A DNA stretch of 64,000 nucleotides, from the NCBI GenBank assembly GCA_022478985.1, contig JAKSZP010009273.1:124001-188000 (forward strand). The letters run 5' to 3'. Source of the stretch: Massospora cicadina. Its lineage: Eukaryota; Entomophthoromycota; Entomophthoromycetes; Entomophthorales; Entomophthoraceae. This document shows, piece by piece, positions 1-11,163 of the stretch; the first letter of the stretch is position 1; each line of letters begins with the position of its first letter. The notes under the pieces were generated by a model. That model ran no database searches. It was given only the letters and a program-made list of their open reading frames with translations, and had not been told where the DNA came from. A program made the position numbers and the translations under genes.

Positions 1-900
1 CTCTAACTTTTCTCTTCCTCCTCCATGTACCTGAAACCCTTGGAGCTGTTCACTGGCTCCAAACCTGCTCATATCATTGCATCCTGACTGCGGAATCCTG
101 AGGACTGTACCAATACCCAGTGAGCTTGGGCCAAGGCCACCTGCAGCTCCATCTACAAGACCAAGGCTACCTCTTCCTCCAATGTCACCACAGGCTGCAC
201 TGCTGCCATTGCCAATAACAATTCATCCTGCAAAAATTGATGGAACATGCGAGGGAGCTGGACTCTAGCGCCTTTGCCACTCTTTCTAGCGCATGGAACA
301 TCTGAACATATTCCTTCAAGATCTTCCTTCTCTTACTAAACTGCAGCAATGGCAATCAGGATGAATCTTGCGCCTAATCTGAGCATGCCACCTGGTCAAT
401 CAAATCCAAGCACTCCTCTGCTGAGCTTGGCAACCCTACCACCTCTAAAATTTCTTGTGACCAGTTTGACTGCTTCACTAGAAAGGTCACCAAATATTAA
501 ATCAGCTGTAAGGCAAATTGAATCTTCACCCTCTACCACCTTTGTCGACCACCTCTAGAACTTAACTCAGCCAAATGTCTGGTTAATCAGTTCCAACTCC
601 TCTGAACTCAGCAATGAAGGAATCCTTTCTTTGGTATTCAATGGTCCTAACATTTCCCCACCACCCTAGGACACATACTCCAGCACCCAGTATACCTCAT
701 GAAGCAAAAACACTATCAAAAACATCACCATCAAAAGTGTACCAATATGGTGTTACCACACAGAAAACACAACAGCTCCTACTCCTCTTTTTCTTGCCGC
801 TGCAATAATAGGAAACTAAATAAGTTCCGTTTAATAAAATTCACTGGCTCTTTATAATGAGCCATGAATTAATTAGGAAGCAGGACCCAAGTCAAAGACT
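1..900. other. Unassigned stretch, moderately GC-rich, no recognised gene
   Basis: No gene could be assigned here. Both strands carry short open stretches. The minus strand at about 350-560 is open for some 50 codons (with motifs such as TRNFRGGRVAKLSRGVLGFD) before a TGA, and at about 80-270 it reads a Gly/Ala/Leu-rich segment. The plus strand is open over the same intervals, so neither frame is convincing. Composition is richer in GC than the 1.1-5 kb region, which would suit decayed exons of a host gene, but no family was recognised. Confidence 0.2.
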
Positions 901-1144
901 AGAGGGTGGATAGGGTCCTTGAGACCATTCTTCTAGTGCATGTGCTATAGGCGCTGTAAATGAACACCCCTTGGAGGACAATTGCAAGTATACTTACCCC
1001 AAGCAACATGCCCTGACTCCAAGAAAAGATGCATAGGGAGGCAATAGTCCTTCCAAGCTCACTCTCAAAGTCCACTTCCTGCTTGTGAATGACAAGCATG
1101 GCTACTGTCAGATTAAATATACCAATATAAACTCCAAGAAACAA
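899..1144 (-). CDS. Doubtful hydrophobic ORF, possible exon of a membrane protein
   Basis: An 81-codon frame with two hydrophobic stretches. The N-terminal part reads MFLGVYIGIFNLTVAMLVI and a second stretch near residues 45-65 reads GMLLGVSILAIVLQ. A consensus 5' splice site GTAAGTA lies inside it on the minus strand (plus-strand 991-997), so the true exon may end there. The YIGIFNL motif recalls a transmembrane helix of sucrose-type (GPH family) sugar transporters, but that rests on one short motif and is not a firm assignment. No neighbouring exon was found. It may be a gene relic or a chance frame. Confidence 0.2.
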   Translation of the reverse strand: MFLGVYIGIFNLTVAMLVIHKQEVDFESELGRTIASLCIFSWSQGMLLGVSILAIVLQGVFIYSAYSTCTRRMVSRTLSTL

Positions 1145-4100
1145 TAATAAAATATGTAAGGTTATAAGCTAATGGATTTATTGTATATATTAAGGCAAGA
1201 AAATAAGAAATGAAACTAAAGAACCTTAAGTTCCCAGGTCCCTTTCCTCATAGACCTCTGCTGCAATAATAGATTAGACTCCTCCATCATGCCTGACACT
1301 ATATCCTTTGGAAAATGTCATAACTAAACTTTCATTGTCCTAGGCCCAATTGAATTTCCTGCAGGCTGAGCTACCACACCCAAGACTCAATGCAGTTCTG
1401 ACTAAATCCACATCAAACCTTAATTTACCCACTTCAACACCACCTTGTTTGACCCCAGCCCAGACATAAGTTCTAGCCACCATCCTGCCTCAGTCTCAAC
1501 CCCATCACAAGACCTAGCCAGAACCAATGCTCTCTCACCTATTACCTCTTCACACCATCTTGTTCTATCTTATCAATGATCAGAACAATATGATGTTGAG
1601 GGAAACCTCAACCATAACAATACTCATAAACTCATAATAGAATCAATAGTTCTAAGGTACCGCCATTTAATTGATCCAAAAGTAATAAACACTAGGGACA
1701 GAAAAGGTAAATAATATTGTGGAAAAGGGTTTTGGCCTTGCATTAAGCTCAAAATAATAACAGTATTTGTCAAAATACTTCTCATACTTATGGTGCCATT
1801 AAAAAAATGTTTTTGAAGTTTAGATTTAATAAAATCTTAATTGAAATTTTAATTTTTTTAACTTCTTATATCAATATACATAGGTTAATAAGAGCGTTAT
1901 TGATTTTTTATCTGAGTACTATTTTATGTGAAATTACTAGTAATTATCCTCCTCAGTCCTCTTTTTTTAGAACTAGATGGTCCTCCTCCTCAGTCCTCTT
2001 ATTAGATCATTTATATACAAATAGCTATAAAGATAATTCATATACAATCTTTTGATGAGAGATGAGATGTGTTGTGACTTGTAAGATTGATTGTTTCCTT
2101 AATTTTTGTGTGAAGCTCTACTAATTGTGCCAGTACTGAAGTTATTATGGTTACAATAGTTGCTATATGTAGAAATTGTTGAGCCATCTACTTAAGATCC
2201 AAGTTTGGAAATCAATATTATTTATTGATGAATTAAAAAGCTTTAAGATAAGATCTAAGAACTATTAATATGTAATATATATAGGAAAGCTCAAAACCTC
2301 ATTATTTACAGATCTTTAGGTAATTTAATTCATCAGGAAAGGCTAGTGTTATTGAGAATTCCTAATTATGAATTATATGATTTAACATGCTTCTACCTTG
2401 ATATTTTCAAGTTTACTTCTTTTATTAATTTCTTTGCCATCTTAGCAACTTTTACCAGTATTTAAATTTGAGATAACATTTTTAAACATTTTTATAATTG
2501 TTTAACCCCATTTCTAATACAAACCTGAAAATTTTTATTTACTATGAGGGTGTAAAGTTCTTGTGTATGCAAACCTTTTAATATGATCCACTTGGTTCTA
2601 TTTCTCTCATATCAATAACTATTATAAAATATATAATATTTTTATAAAAAGTTCTCTTTTAGGATGCCATCTTTTCACAAACTTGCTAATATCTCTAACA
2701 TTGATTTTTCTTGATATTTATATACAGCTTGAGGACTACTATCAAAATTAAGGACTTGTTGCAGGAACTGTTGTGGAGAAGCTACCAACCTTTATCAACT
2801 AGGGTAAGCTTATGCCCCAAAATATTAAAATGAAAGTGGTTGTAGATTAGAGCTTTTTATCTTGAAATGGATAAAGCTCTAGTCTGTTAAATAGCCTTTT
2901 CTGATTCTTCACAATGCCCTCAGATGTGATACAATTGACAACCTTAAGTAGTGGCTAAATTGAAGCGCTATCATGGTATGTGTTTGATAAATGAATTACA
3001 GTACCATTAAAGTTACCCTGTGCAAATTATTGCTTGCATTAACTTCTTCTTCTAATTTACAAGCTAAGTAATCTAATTTATCTACCAAATTGCTACCTTT
3101 AATATCAGATGCCAAATCTTTTTATACTGTGCATACCATAATAAAGTATTTACAACTACTTAATATAATTATCTAATTTTACAAAAAGATCTAATCATAT
3201 TATACCAAAGTAAGTTGAAGTATTTATAGTCTATGAAATCTCACCCCACTTTAAAGACCCTTTAAAGTATCTATGGCTTTACTCTATTGAGATAAAATGC
3301 AGAGACTCTTAATAAGTGCCATAATAAGACACCATATGAAATGATTAACTTTAATTATACTGATAGAACTTTTATTAAATGAGTATCAAGATACATTAAT
3401 TACAGAACAAATTGGAATCTGTTAATTGAATACATTTTCATATTCATCTTTATTTAAATTATATTAAAAATAAGTTCTTCTAAATCTTTAAAATACTATC
3501 AAAAAGCAAATAAAAAAGGTTACTTTTAAAACTTTACAAACCTATTATTAGTCTTTAAACTTGATAACAACATCTCTAACTAATTTTTTTGTTTATGCCT
3601 ACTAAAGGAATTAGCCCATCTTCATCAAATCTTTACCAATAATTATTCCTAGGCTAAGGCTAGTAGTTTCAAACATTACAATGTGCCACAGATTGCACAT
3701 AATAAAGTATTGGTAAATTCTTGATTCTAATGACACTTTTAAAGCTATAGGATAACCTTTTAAACTGTATCAGTGTGGAAAACCCAATATAAATTCTTTA
3801 TGCTATTAACCCAGATATTTATATTTTAGAACTTGAATAAAGCAAAAACCTCTGTCATAGGATATTTATTTTAAGGTTGATATAGTAAATATTTTTATAA
3901 CAATAATAGATACACCTTAATTACTTAGCTTTTAACCTTATTTTAATTTTATTTAAAAATGATTCAAAAATTATACAAGAATTTAAAAACAAGCTTATAA
4001 AGCTAAAAAATCTTTTTTAATACTATTTCATTAAAATGTATCCTGCTGATATTAGGTAAAAATAAAAAAAACTAGTTAAAGGGTTTATTGTAAGAAAGAC

Positions 4101-4261
4101 ACGCAAGTTTTTATCTAGGAACATAAGGGGTAAACTTATAAGAAGGGCAAATGAAAATCTCAGGAAAACCCCACATATTCTTATACCATAAAGAAAATTC
4201 TATAGTCCATATTGATATTCTCCAACTTAGACTAAGAATTAGTGCACAGCCCCAAAATAAT
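1145..4261. other. AT-rich region without recognisable genes
   Basis: Apart from the 54-bp micro-insertion at 1947-2000, nothing in this 3-kb stretch could be assigned. A C-rich patch at about 1250-1560 is less AT-rich than its surroundings and reads weakly on the minus strand, but every frame is broken. The rest is very AT-rich with stops in all frames and short A or T runs, typical of intergenic or deeply decayed repeat sequence. Confidence 0.5.
1947..2000 (-). mobile_element. Micro-retroposon 1 with 17-bp target duplication
   Basis: Two exact 17-bp copies (tcctcctcagtcctctt) at 1947-1963 and 1984-2000 flank a 20-nt insert at 1964-1983. On the element strand the insert reads GGACCATCTAGTTCTAAAAA. 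The same core, with a terminal A run, sits between different direct repeats at 16602-16644, 38784-38836 and 57623-57678. This is the layout of a target-primed retroposon reduced to its last few bases. Confidence 0.75.
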
Positions 4262-4273
4262 CATCTTCCCTCC

Positions 4274-4349
4274 TAGCAAGGTTCCACTAGGATTTGAACT
4301 GGAGTGATAACTTTTTAAGGCTTGTAAACTACCGTTGCACCATCTTTCC
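4274..4349 (-). other. tRNA-like relic (pol III A and B boxes, no cloverleaf)
   Basis: Read on the minus strand, the segment has an A-box-like TGGTGCAACGG followed about 40 nt later by a B-box-like GTTCAAATCC, the spacing of tRNA genes and tRNA-derived SINE heads. The D-arm resembles that of tRNA-Gly. The anticodon stem does not pair and the acceptor ends (GGAAAGA and its expected partner) do not match, so it is not an intact tRNA gene. It may be a pseudo-tRNA or the head of a SINE family different from the three SINE copies listed here. Confidence 0.45.
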
Positions 4350-4472
4350 TTTTTTATTAGGTAAAAACAAATAGGTGTATTCTTTTTTATAAGCTAAAAT
4401 ATTTTATACGAAAAATAGATATTTAAAAGGTTGCTAGAAATACCATGAAAACTTTTACAAATTTCTCTAACC

Positions 4473-4640
4473 AAGATACCTAATAAAATTAAAATTAAAC
4501 GAGGCGGGTCGACCTTGGGACAAATATACCGCGCCGAGTTTTTTTATCCTGCGCTGGTTTCAAACATGTTTTAATCAAAACCCGACCCAGAGTGGAGCAG
4601 GAACCACCCCGCTATGCTACACTCCTCAAGATACCTAATA
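4473..4640 (-). mobile_element. tRNA-derived SINE, copy 1, with 13-bp target duplication
   Basis: A perfect 13-bp direct repeat (aagatacctaata) at 4473-4485 and 4628-4640 bounds a 142-bp body at 4486-4627. On the minus strand the head carries a perfect pol III A box, TAGCATAGCGG (plus-strand 4609-4619). The middle contains a GTTTGAAACC-type B box and the body ends in CCCAAGGTCGACCCGCCTCG plus an AT-rich tail. The body matches copies at 16711-16861 and 39181-39299. This copy keeps more CpG than the other two, so it is probably the youngest or least methylated. Confidence 0.8.
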
Positions 4641-5616
4641 CTTCTCATAAAAAGAATTATCTGCAATTTTACATAAAATAAAAAAGTTTAAGAATTATAG
4701 CTAGAAATCAACAAAATATAGAACCATCTAGCTTAAGTATAGCGCTTTATACTTAAAGTGCCTTTTTATATTGATTTACGGAATGCAAAAAGATGTTTGC
4801 CTGCGATCAGGGTTCAGCACTGGGCCTTGATTCATGCAGCCACAGTGCAGGGCGGCAGTACCCCGGGATTTCATCCTACAAAGTTGCCTGCACTGGGAGC
4901 CCCTAGGGCACACAAAAACTCAAAGATAGATGTTTGCAACTTACTATCTAAAGGATAAGAGCAACTAGCTTTTCAATTAAAAGAAAAAGCCCTATATTTA
5001 AGGTTGACATTATCTGTTTTTGATACATCTCAAGTATGATATCAAAGCTTGACTAGGCATAATTAAAAGGCAATGACAAAAATATTGGGCCATACTATTC
5101 AACAATTACTAAAGCAACTATCTTATCTTGCTACAATTTACAAACTTAAAACTGATACAATAAAATCTTGTTAGGTCTTGAAAAAGAAGCACAGTTAAGG
5201 CGGTTGAAATCAAAGTACTTTATTCTGAGAATAATATTTATAGTAACAGCCGAAAATTTTATTAAAAGGAGTTTTCTAATTTCACTCAATGTAAAATGTA
5301 TAGAAACTATAAAATTGCAAACAAAATTAAGCTACTTCAGATAAAAACTAATTTTTATATTAAGGGTACCAAAAAATAACTCAAAGTAAAGCTAGTTAAA
5401 CAGACAATACAAAAACGCGAAAAGTTGGTCATAAAGAACCAATCTAGTCGATCGCTTATTAAAGTATAAAGCATGATTTGCCTTAAAATCCAAGTGTAAA
5501 AATAAACCTATAAAATTTTGGTAAAAAAGGCTATAAAACGCTTAAATTACAATTTGAGCTTAAATATAGATGTTTAAAAATAGAAAGCGGCTAAAAAATT
5601 AAGTAGTTTTCTATTA
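4641..5616. other. AT-rich intergenic stretch with a small GC-rich hairpin island
   Basis: No gene was found. Two structures stand out. A 9-bp hairpin, TTAAGTATA/TATACTTAA, lies at 4733-4756 with a 6-nt loop. A GC-rich island at about 4800-4920 contains inverted arms CAGTGCAGG (4843-4851) and CCTGCACTG (4887-4895) around a 35-nt loop. The island contrasts sharply with the AT-rich surroundings and may be a small repeat fragment. A 66-codon frame across it looks like chance. Confidence 0.4.
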
Positions 5617-6115
5617 TCAATTTTTGGGAGCAAATTCTATCATCCCTTTCAGCATCGGATCATCTGAACTTAACCGTTTAACAGTTTCTCCATTTTCTCT
5701 CGCTAAATCCTCAATATTGATTCGTGAATCACGAAACCAGCCTAAATTATCTGCAATAAGGTGTCTGTTTTCACAGCCATCGCACTGAATGAGAACCACT
5801 CCTTTTTGATATGCTAACTTTGACATTGTCTTGACGTTGACATGATTACATACCTTACAGGTAAATCTGATAGCCAATCTTCCATCTCATTGGTTTAGAG
5901 ACGCTGTTTTCGGAATGCAACTTGGAAATAGAGTGCAAAGTTCTCTTTGGCTTAATAAAAGGCGAATTCTGATAAACATGCGGGCTTTTCGTAGCAGTCG
6001 ATACATTTTGAAAGATAAAGGTAAATCGAGCAGTAGTGATACTAAACCTGGGCGCAGGGAATATGTGTGTCTTTGAAAAAATGCCTAGAAGAAACTTGAA
6101 AGTCCAAACCTCCAT
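5617..6115 (-). CDS. ZIM17: DNL-type zinc-finger mitochondrial protein (Zim17/Hep1/DNLZ family)
   Basis: The C-terminal frame (about 5617-5884) has the complete DNL zinc-finger signature: FTCKVCN, then about 23 residues to CDGC, then the family hallmark HLIADNLGWF. The two CxxC pairs would bind one zinc ion. Family members are mitochondrial matrix proteins that keep the Hsp70 chaperone soluble and support import and Fe-S protein maturation. The upstream frame (5880-6115, ATG at 6115) is rich in S, T, K and R (PKRTLHSISKLHSENSVSKP) and looks like a mitochondrial presequence. The two parts lie in different frames and the zinc-finger frame is closed by a TGA just upstream, so a short intron ending at an AG near 5888 (with a CTAAAC branch-like motif) or a frameshift must join them. 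The intact motifs favour an intron in a live gene. Exact exon borders are not fixed. Confidence 0.88.
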
Positions 6116-6686
6116 TTCTTAATATTAAATATGGTTTAGAAAAGATGAGATCGAATTCAGTAAACTAGATCTAGTAGAATATTTGTGAGACGAAAATATG
6201 TGCCCACTTCAAAAAGTGTTTAAATCAATTATAAAAATACTGCGTGTAAAATTGGCAAATTAAATAAAGCTTCTTTTAGAAAAATTCAGCACAAAAATGG
6301 TTTTAGGTGGTATTAGTTAACCAATATGCTATTCCAGTAAAATACTGAGAATGCAGGTTCTGTTATCTCACGACATGAAATAAATAAAATCAATCAAGAC
6401 CTTGAGATCATAAATTTCGATATTGGCGATTTGAGCTAAACTGATCAATTATATCTACGGTTCCTTGGAACTGGGAAAGAGAACGATAGAAAAAACTTCA
6501 AGCGTAGAAACTACTTTAGTTAACTAACATGAAAGCTATTCGTAATAACTTCTACCAAAGTAAATACAACATTATATTAATAATCATGGATTAAATTAAA
6601 CACAAAGTAAATCTTTATGCAAAGTGAATATTTTTTATTTATATTAGTAATTATGGCTAGTTCCATATGTAGTGGATTGCAAATGA
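6116..6686. other. Upstream region of the ZIM17-like gene, no feature recognised
   Basis: This AT-rich stretch lies 5' of the minus-strand zinc-finger gene and should hold its promoter. No clear TATA box, operator or other gene was seen. It ends at the first Helitron-type start. Confidence 0.4.
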
Positions 6687-7104
6687 TCTATATTAATAAA
6701 AGCTAGTGTGTGCGTGTGCGCGATGTCCAGCCAAAACTACAGCACGTTAAAATTTGGATATAGGTGGACAGGAGGGGGTCCATGTGCACCTCGAAGCCGG
6801 ATTTTTAATTTTAATAATAAAATAAAAAGTTTTATATTTAAGAAGTGAAAATTCTATATGTTTTTATTGGTAATCGGTATAATGTTACGGCTGAGCAATT
6901 AGATATTCGGTTGATTCGATATTTTAGATGGTTTTGTTAAGTGGTTAGTGGTTATTTGGCTCTTTAGAAGTTAATCTAAATCAAAACTTTGAATCAAAAA
7001 CAATTGATTTTAAAAAGCCTCTCTATAGCATAATCAGCAAAGCTTTTAGCTCTCAACTTAAATTTATAAATGTTTGTTGTTTAAATCATGACACAATCAC
7101 TTTT
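6687..7104 (+). mobile_element. Helitron 5' end and body fragment
   Basis: The sequence starts A|TCTATATTAATAAAAG followed by a GT-rich stretch, the form of a Helitron 5' terminus (insertion between A and T, element starting TC). The same start with the same following sequence (GTCCAGCCAAAA and onward) recurs at 35409, which supports a mobile family. Downstream come modules of the type GGTTGATTCGAT and AAGTGGTTAGTGG, also seen at about 25500 and 34600. At 7023-7045 the fragment has the uninterrupted version of the site that holds LINE-A copies B and C elsewhere. No matching 3' end in plus orientation is adjacent, so this copy is truncated or rearranged. Confidence 0.6.
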
Positions 7105-7340
7105 AAATTTTTAACCGACTTTGAAAAAGGAGAAGGCTCTCAATTCGACCTGTATATATCTTTTTTTTCTATGTTTGTTCGCGCATAACTAAAAATACTG
7201 GACCAATTCGGATGATCATCTCCAAAAATCGAGGATGCTCCAACTTAGGTCCCATTTTACTTTTGTAGTATTGGTCAAGTATCTGCCCATTAATTTAGTA
7301 AATAAAAAATTGGGCTCGGAAGCGATAGATTACAAGTGTG
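7105..7340 (+). repeat. Dispersed repeat R, copy 1
   Basis: This segment starts at TTTTTAACCGACTTTGAAAA and runs through motifs for GGAGAAGG, CTCAATTCG, GGATGATCATC and ATCTGCCCATTAATTTAG. It matches 16650-17070 along its length, except that the second copy is interrupted by a SINE. Its far end abuts LINE-A copy A. No coding capacity is evident. Confidence 0.65.
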
Positions 7341-7452
7341 ATTTTTTAGGAACTCCATACTTTATTAAAATGAATTTAAGGGAAAGTAAGAGGGGAGGGC
7401 GGAATACAAGTGATTTGGCAAGGGTAAAAAGGACTAGGGGTTCGGGCCGCTA

Positions 7453-10400
7453 GAGTTCTAGCACCTCCGACCATTGCTGATTGCCATCGATAGCCACAGT
7501 TCTAGTATTAGCGGGCTTACAGGCCATTCGATTCTCAGTTGATTAGCTGCCTCATCACATACAATGAGCGATCCGACAGAGAAAGCCAAACATGTGGCTT
7601 TATAACACCCAGGGATTATTCACAAAAATTTTGAGATCTGAAGGAGCTGATCGGAAATAATCCAAATGGTCTTCAATACCAAACCTCTGTGGTGGGGGTG
7701 CTTGTTGCTCAAAACCTTGTCAATAAGCATGCAGTGAATTACCCATACACAATAATGGTAAATGAAGGCTTGTAGTTGGATTGGAGCTATTCTCAGGGTT
7801 TTTATAAAAGAAAAGGTCCTGCAATGGATATATTCCCAGTGGCAATTGTTTGCCTGATAGGATATAGCATATTGTGGACCAGTATTTTTGAACATAGCAT
7901 ATTCATAGTAATGGTATGCTATGTCTGCTTCCAGTTCAGCACATATGGGATATTCTTTGTGCTGGCAGTCCAGCCTGCTGTGCTTACCCAATTTAGGATC
8001 TGCCAGGTTAATAAATGCTGTTTGGCTGTTACCAAGTGGGAGTTCAGGCCTGATATCAACTCCTTTGTTGGGTAGTTGGTGTCATGGCCTTTGGTAGTCC
8101 AGTCATTTAGGATTTGTGGATGGGTGGGCAGATTGCACCCCAGTTTTGGAGTGGATCCTCATATTCTATCAGCATCAATTTATACCTTATTCTGATCAAC
8201 TTGGTTATATATTTATTGGCAATTCAGTTACACTCCTCCCAGCTTGTTGCAGAATTCATTGTAGAGTTATGTGCTTTGATATCCCTTTGAATTTGGTCAG
8301 CTTCTCAGTATGATTACTCAAATAATTATCCACCCTGGTGCATGGCCTGATTACATAGTTACCAGTAGTGTGGGACACCTTTTCAGGAGGTTATCTGTAG
8401 GTGGTTTGCCATCCATTCACATATTGATTGGGGGAGACCAGCTCTTGGAGGCCTTGGGCTCTTGCCCAGTTCATGCCCCATGCTAGGGTTGGGCAGCGCA
8501 TGTGCATCTGTGTTAGCTTCAGGAATGACTTCCCCTATATACATCAGGCATGAGATTTGAAGTCCAGGAGGCCTATGCCTCCTTCATTCTTTGGTTTTGA
8601 TAGGGCTTCCAGTGGTATCAGTACCACCTTCACCTTGAACCACAGGAAAGTTTGGAGCATTGACCTGATTTTCTTCTCTAAATTTGGGCTCATTGGCAGC
8701 ATGTGAGCAATATACTATAACTTTGAGAAGATGAAGATATTTATTGCCTGCACTTTCTCCTTGAGGTATAGTCTGGTGCTTTTCCAGCATGCCATTTGTA
8801 TCAATAAGCTTGACAATACTTCCTGTTCAGTCTCCAGTACTGGTGGTCTATTGTCATTGAAGAGTATCCCAAGGTATCGGACTGTCTGGGAGTTTATAAT
8901 TGGCATTGTATCAGTTGGTGGGCTGAAGCTTGGGTTGCCAACCCTCATCACTGAGGTTTTTGCCAAGTTGATTTTTGCATTCAATGCTAGCTGATAGAGG
9001 TTTAATAGTTCCTTAGCACCCTGGAGGTCAGTCAGGGAGCTTATTCCTACTACTATATCATCTGCAAATACTATCATCTTCAGTGACATTTGGTTAGGGT
9101 GGACTAAACCCTGGAGCTTCACATCTACTTCCACCAGTAGAGTGTTGGCTGCAAAGTTGAAGAGTATTGGTGACATAGGGTTACCTTGGTGGAGACCTTG
9201 CCCAACATAGATTTCATTGGCTATGCCATCTGTGACAATAACCTTCATTACCAGGCCTGAGTACAGCATCATTATCCATGCTCAAAACATGTCAGGGATA
9301 CTGACTGCCTTTAGTACCTCATGAAGGAATGACCATGCTACTTGGTCATATACCTTTTCCATGTCAAGGAACATAAGGTACCCCTGTTCAATGCCCCTCA
9401 TATCCTGGATTATGCTCTGGACTGAGACAATGCTGTCCCATATACTATGGCCTTTAACAAAGCTGTGCTGGGTACTATGGAGTGTGCACGGTGCTGTTGC
9501 CATCAGTTGATTAGATAGTATATGCATGAGCAGTTTATAATTGGTGTTTGATAGTGCAATTGGGCACCAGTTCTGAAGTTAGTATCTGAGGCCTTTTTTG
9601 TACAGAAGTACAATTCAGGTCTCATGACTCCCAGATTTTGCTTGCCATTGTGCAAACAGTGGTTAAAGAGGGCTTTGAGCTCCAGTGTGATGCGGTCTCT
9701 GAATATGCTGAATATTTCTGCACACATATTGTCAGAGCCTGGTGCTTTCATTCTTGGCAACTCCTTTAGCACCCTCTTAACTTCATTTATAGAGATTTTG
9801 GTGGATAGCTTGGTGATGTCTTCCAGTGTACAGCCCCCCAGTGCTGGCTTGGCTAGGTCAATAAGAGTTTTTGTCACTGATTTGCTCATTTCTCATTGTT
9901 GGAAGAGATCGCCATAAAAAAGCTCAACCTCACATTTGATCATTTCAGGGTCTGTTGATACTTCCCCTTCCACTGTCTCCACTTCCTGTACCCTAGCCTT
10001 AGTTCAGATTTCCTTGAGGTGTTTCAGGCTTTCTTTGGTCATCATCTCCAATAGCCTCTGATATTGGAAAGTTGCATTGGTCCATCTCTCTGAGTCTTGC
10101 TTCATCATTGTGGCCTGATACTTTTTGTGTGTTGTTTGGTACTCACTCCACCAGTCTTCGCTGTACCGGTGGGTGAGCCTCAGCCTTTCTAATTTAGACT
10201 TCAGTTGTTTCACAATGGCAGTTCACTTGTAGGAGGTCACTTTTTTGAACTTCATACTATTGTGTTTCATTTTCGCTTTGATCTGGGTCCATCGTTCTAT
10301 CAGGTCCAACTCTGGGTGGTTGTTCAGATATGCTACCAGTCAATTCAGTCCAGCGTCAACCTTTCAGCACCAATCCCCATCCCTCAGTGTGGCTGGTGCT

Positions 10401-11163
10401 AATTGCCACTCATGGTTGCTTGGAGGTTCATCAAGGTCGATCTCCACCTGGATGACCATGTGGTCGCTTTTGGCATTTATGCTAACCTTGCTGTTGGATG
10501 TCATCAGCCTGAGATCCGATGACACTAGGATGTAGTCTAAATGTGATCCTGACAGTGGGGATCTGGCAGCATTTTAAGACCACCACATTAGGTTGGTTGG
10601 GTCATCATCCTCTTTGTCAATCGTTAGGCACATCCTCAATTTGACTAGGTAATTGAGCATCTCGTCAGCCTTACTGTTGGGATATTCTCTCATTGGGAAT
10701 GTATCCCAGCTCACATTCGTCCAACAGTTCAGGTCACCTGCTATTACAGTTGTTGCTTTGGATGGCACTTCCGCTAAGAATTCCCAAAAATATGGTTTTT
10801 GTGGAGCTTCAGTGGGGTGTAGACTGCTACCGCTTGTATGCTCCTGCCAGTTTCTCTGTTTGTAGCCATCGCTATCAAGATCCTACCAGCGTGAGTTTCT
10901 TCCACGAATTCCAGGTCTATTTTCTTATCCATTGCGACTATTGCCATGTGGTCCATCCATAGGGCTTGATAGCCTATCTGGTGGGACCATGGGTGGTTTT
11001 TCGCGTCGCAGTTCGAGCTTGGCACCATTTTCTTTTGGTTACCAGCTTGTGTTTCTGAAATAAAAATTAGGTTAATATGATTATTAGTTTTTAAATGGTG
11101 CATTTTCCTCCTCCTCATTTGTATACTCACGATCCCCCAAGCATTTGTGGTCACTATCCTCAT
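7453..11163 (-). pseudogene. LINE-A copy A ORF2: endonuclease and reverse transcriptase, broken
   Basis: ORF2 is about 1,240 codons. The start MRIVTTNAWG at 11163 is followed by ISETQAGNQ, then AGDLNCW (about 10735) and an SDHMVI-type motif (about 10455), together the exonuclease/endonuclease/phosphatase fold that nicks target DNA. The reverse transcriptase follows with LDMEKVYDQVAW (about 9360), GLHQGNPMSPILFNF (about 9190), the catalytic FADD box (about 9065), NLAKTSVM and YLGILFN. Near the C terminus a cysteine/histidine motif of the CxxC...H...C type precedes a final segment ending in SEVLEL and a stop. No RNase H domain was recognised. Multiple frameshifts and stops make it inactive. Its start overlaps the ORF1 stop in an ATGA. 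Confidence 0.92.
11160..11163 (-). promoter_or_regulatory. ATGA stop/start overlap joining ORF1 and ORF2
   Basis: On the minus strand ORF1 ends ...GSQK-TGA and the ORF2 ATG overlaps that stop in ATGA. Copy C has the same ATGA at 29808-29811 and copy B has ATAA at 21243-21246 (start mutated, stop kept). Such overlaps allow termination-coupled reinitiation, as known for some insect LINEs. Use here is inferred. Confidence 0.75.

Noticed and set aside
4274..4349. Functional tRNA gene on the minus strand
   Set aside because: A and B boxes are present but the anticodon and acceptor stems do not pair.
4715..4735. Fifth micro-retroposon (GAACCATCTAGC)
   Set aside because: It shares only CCATCTAG with the core, has no A run after it and no flanking duplication.
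8584..8790. Second frame overlapping the LINE-A ORF2 C-terminal region, also open in copies B and C
   Set aside because: It recurs because the family is homologous; it has no conserved domain and lies within the sense ORF2 region in another frame.
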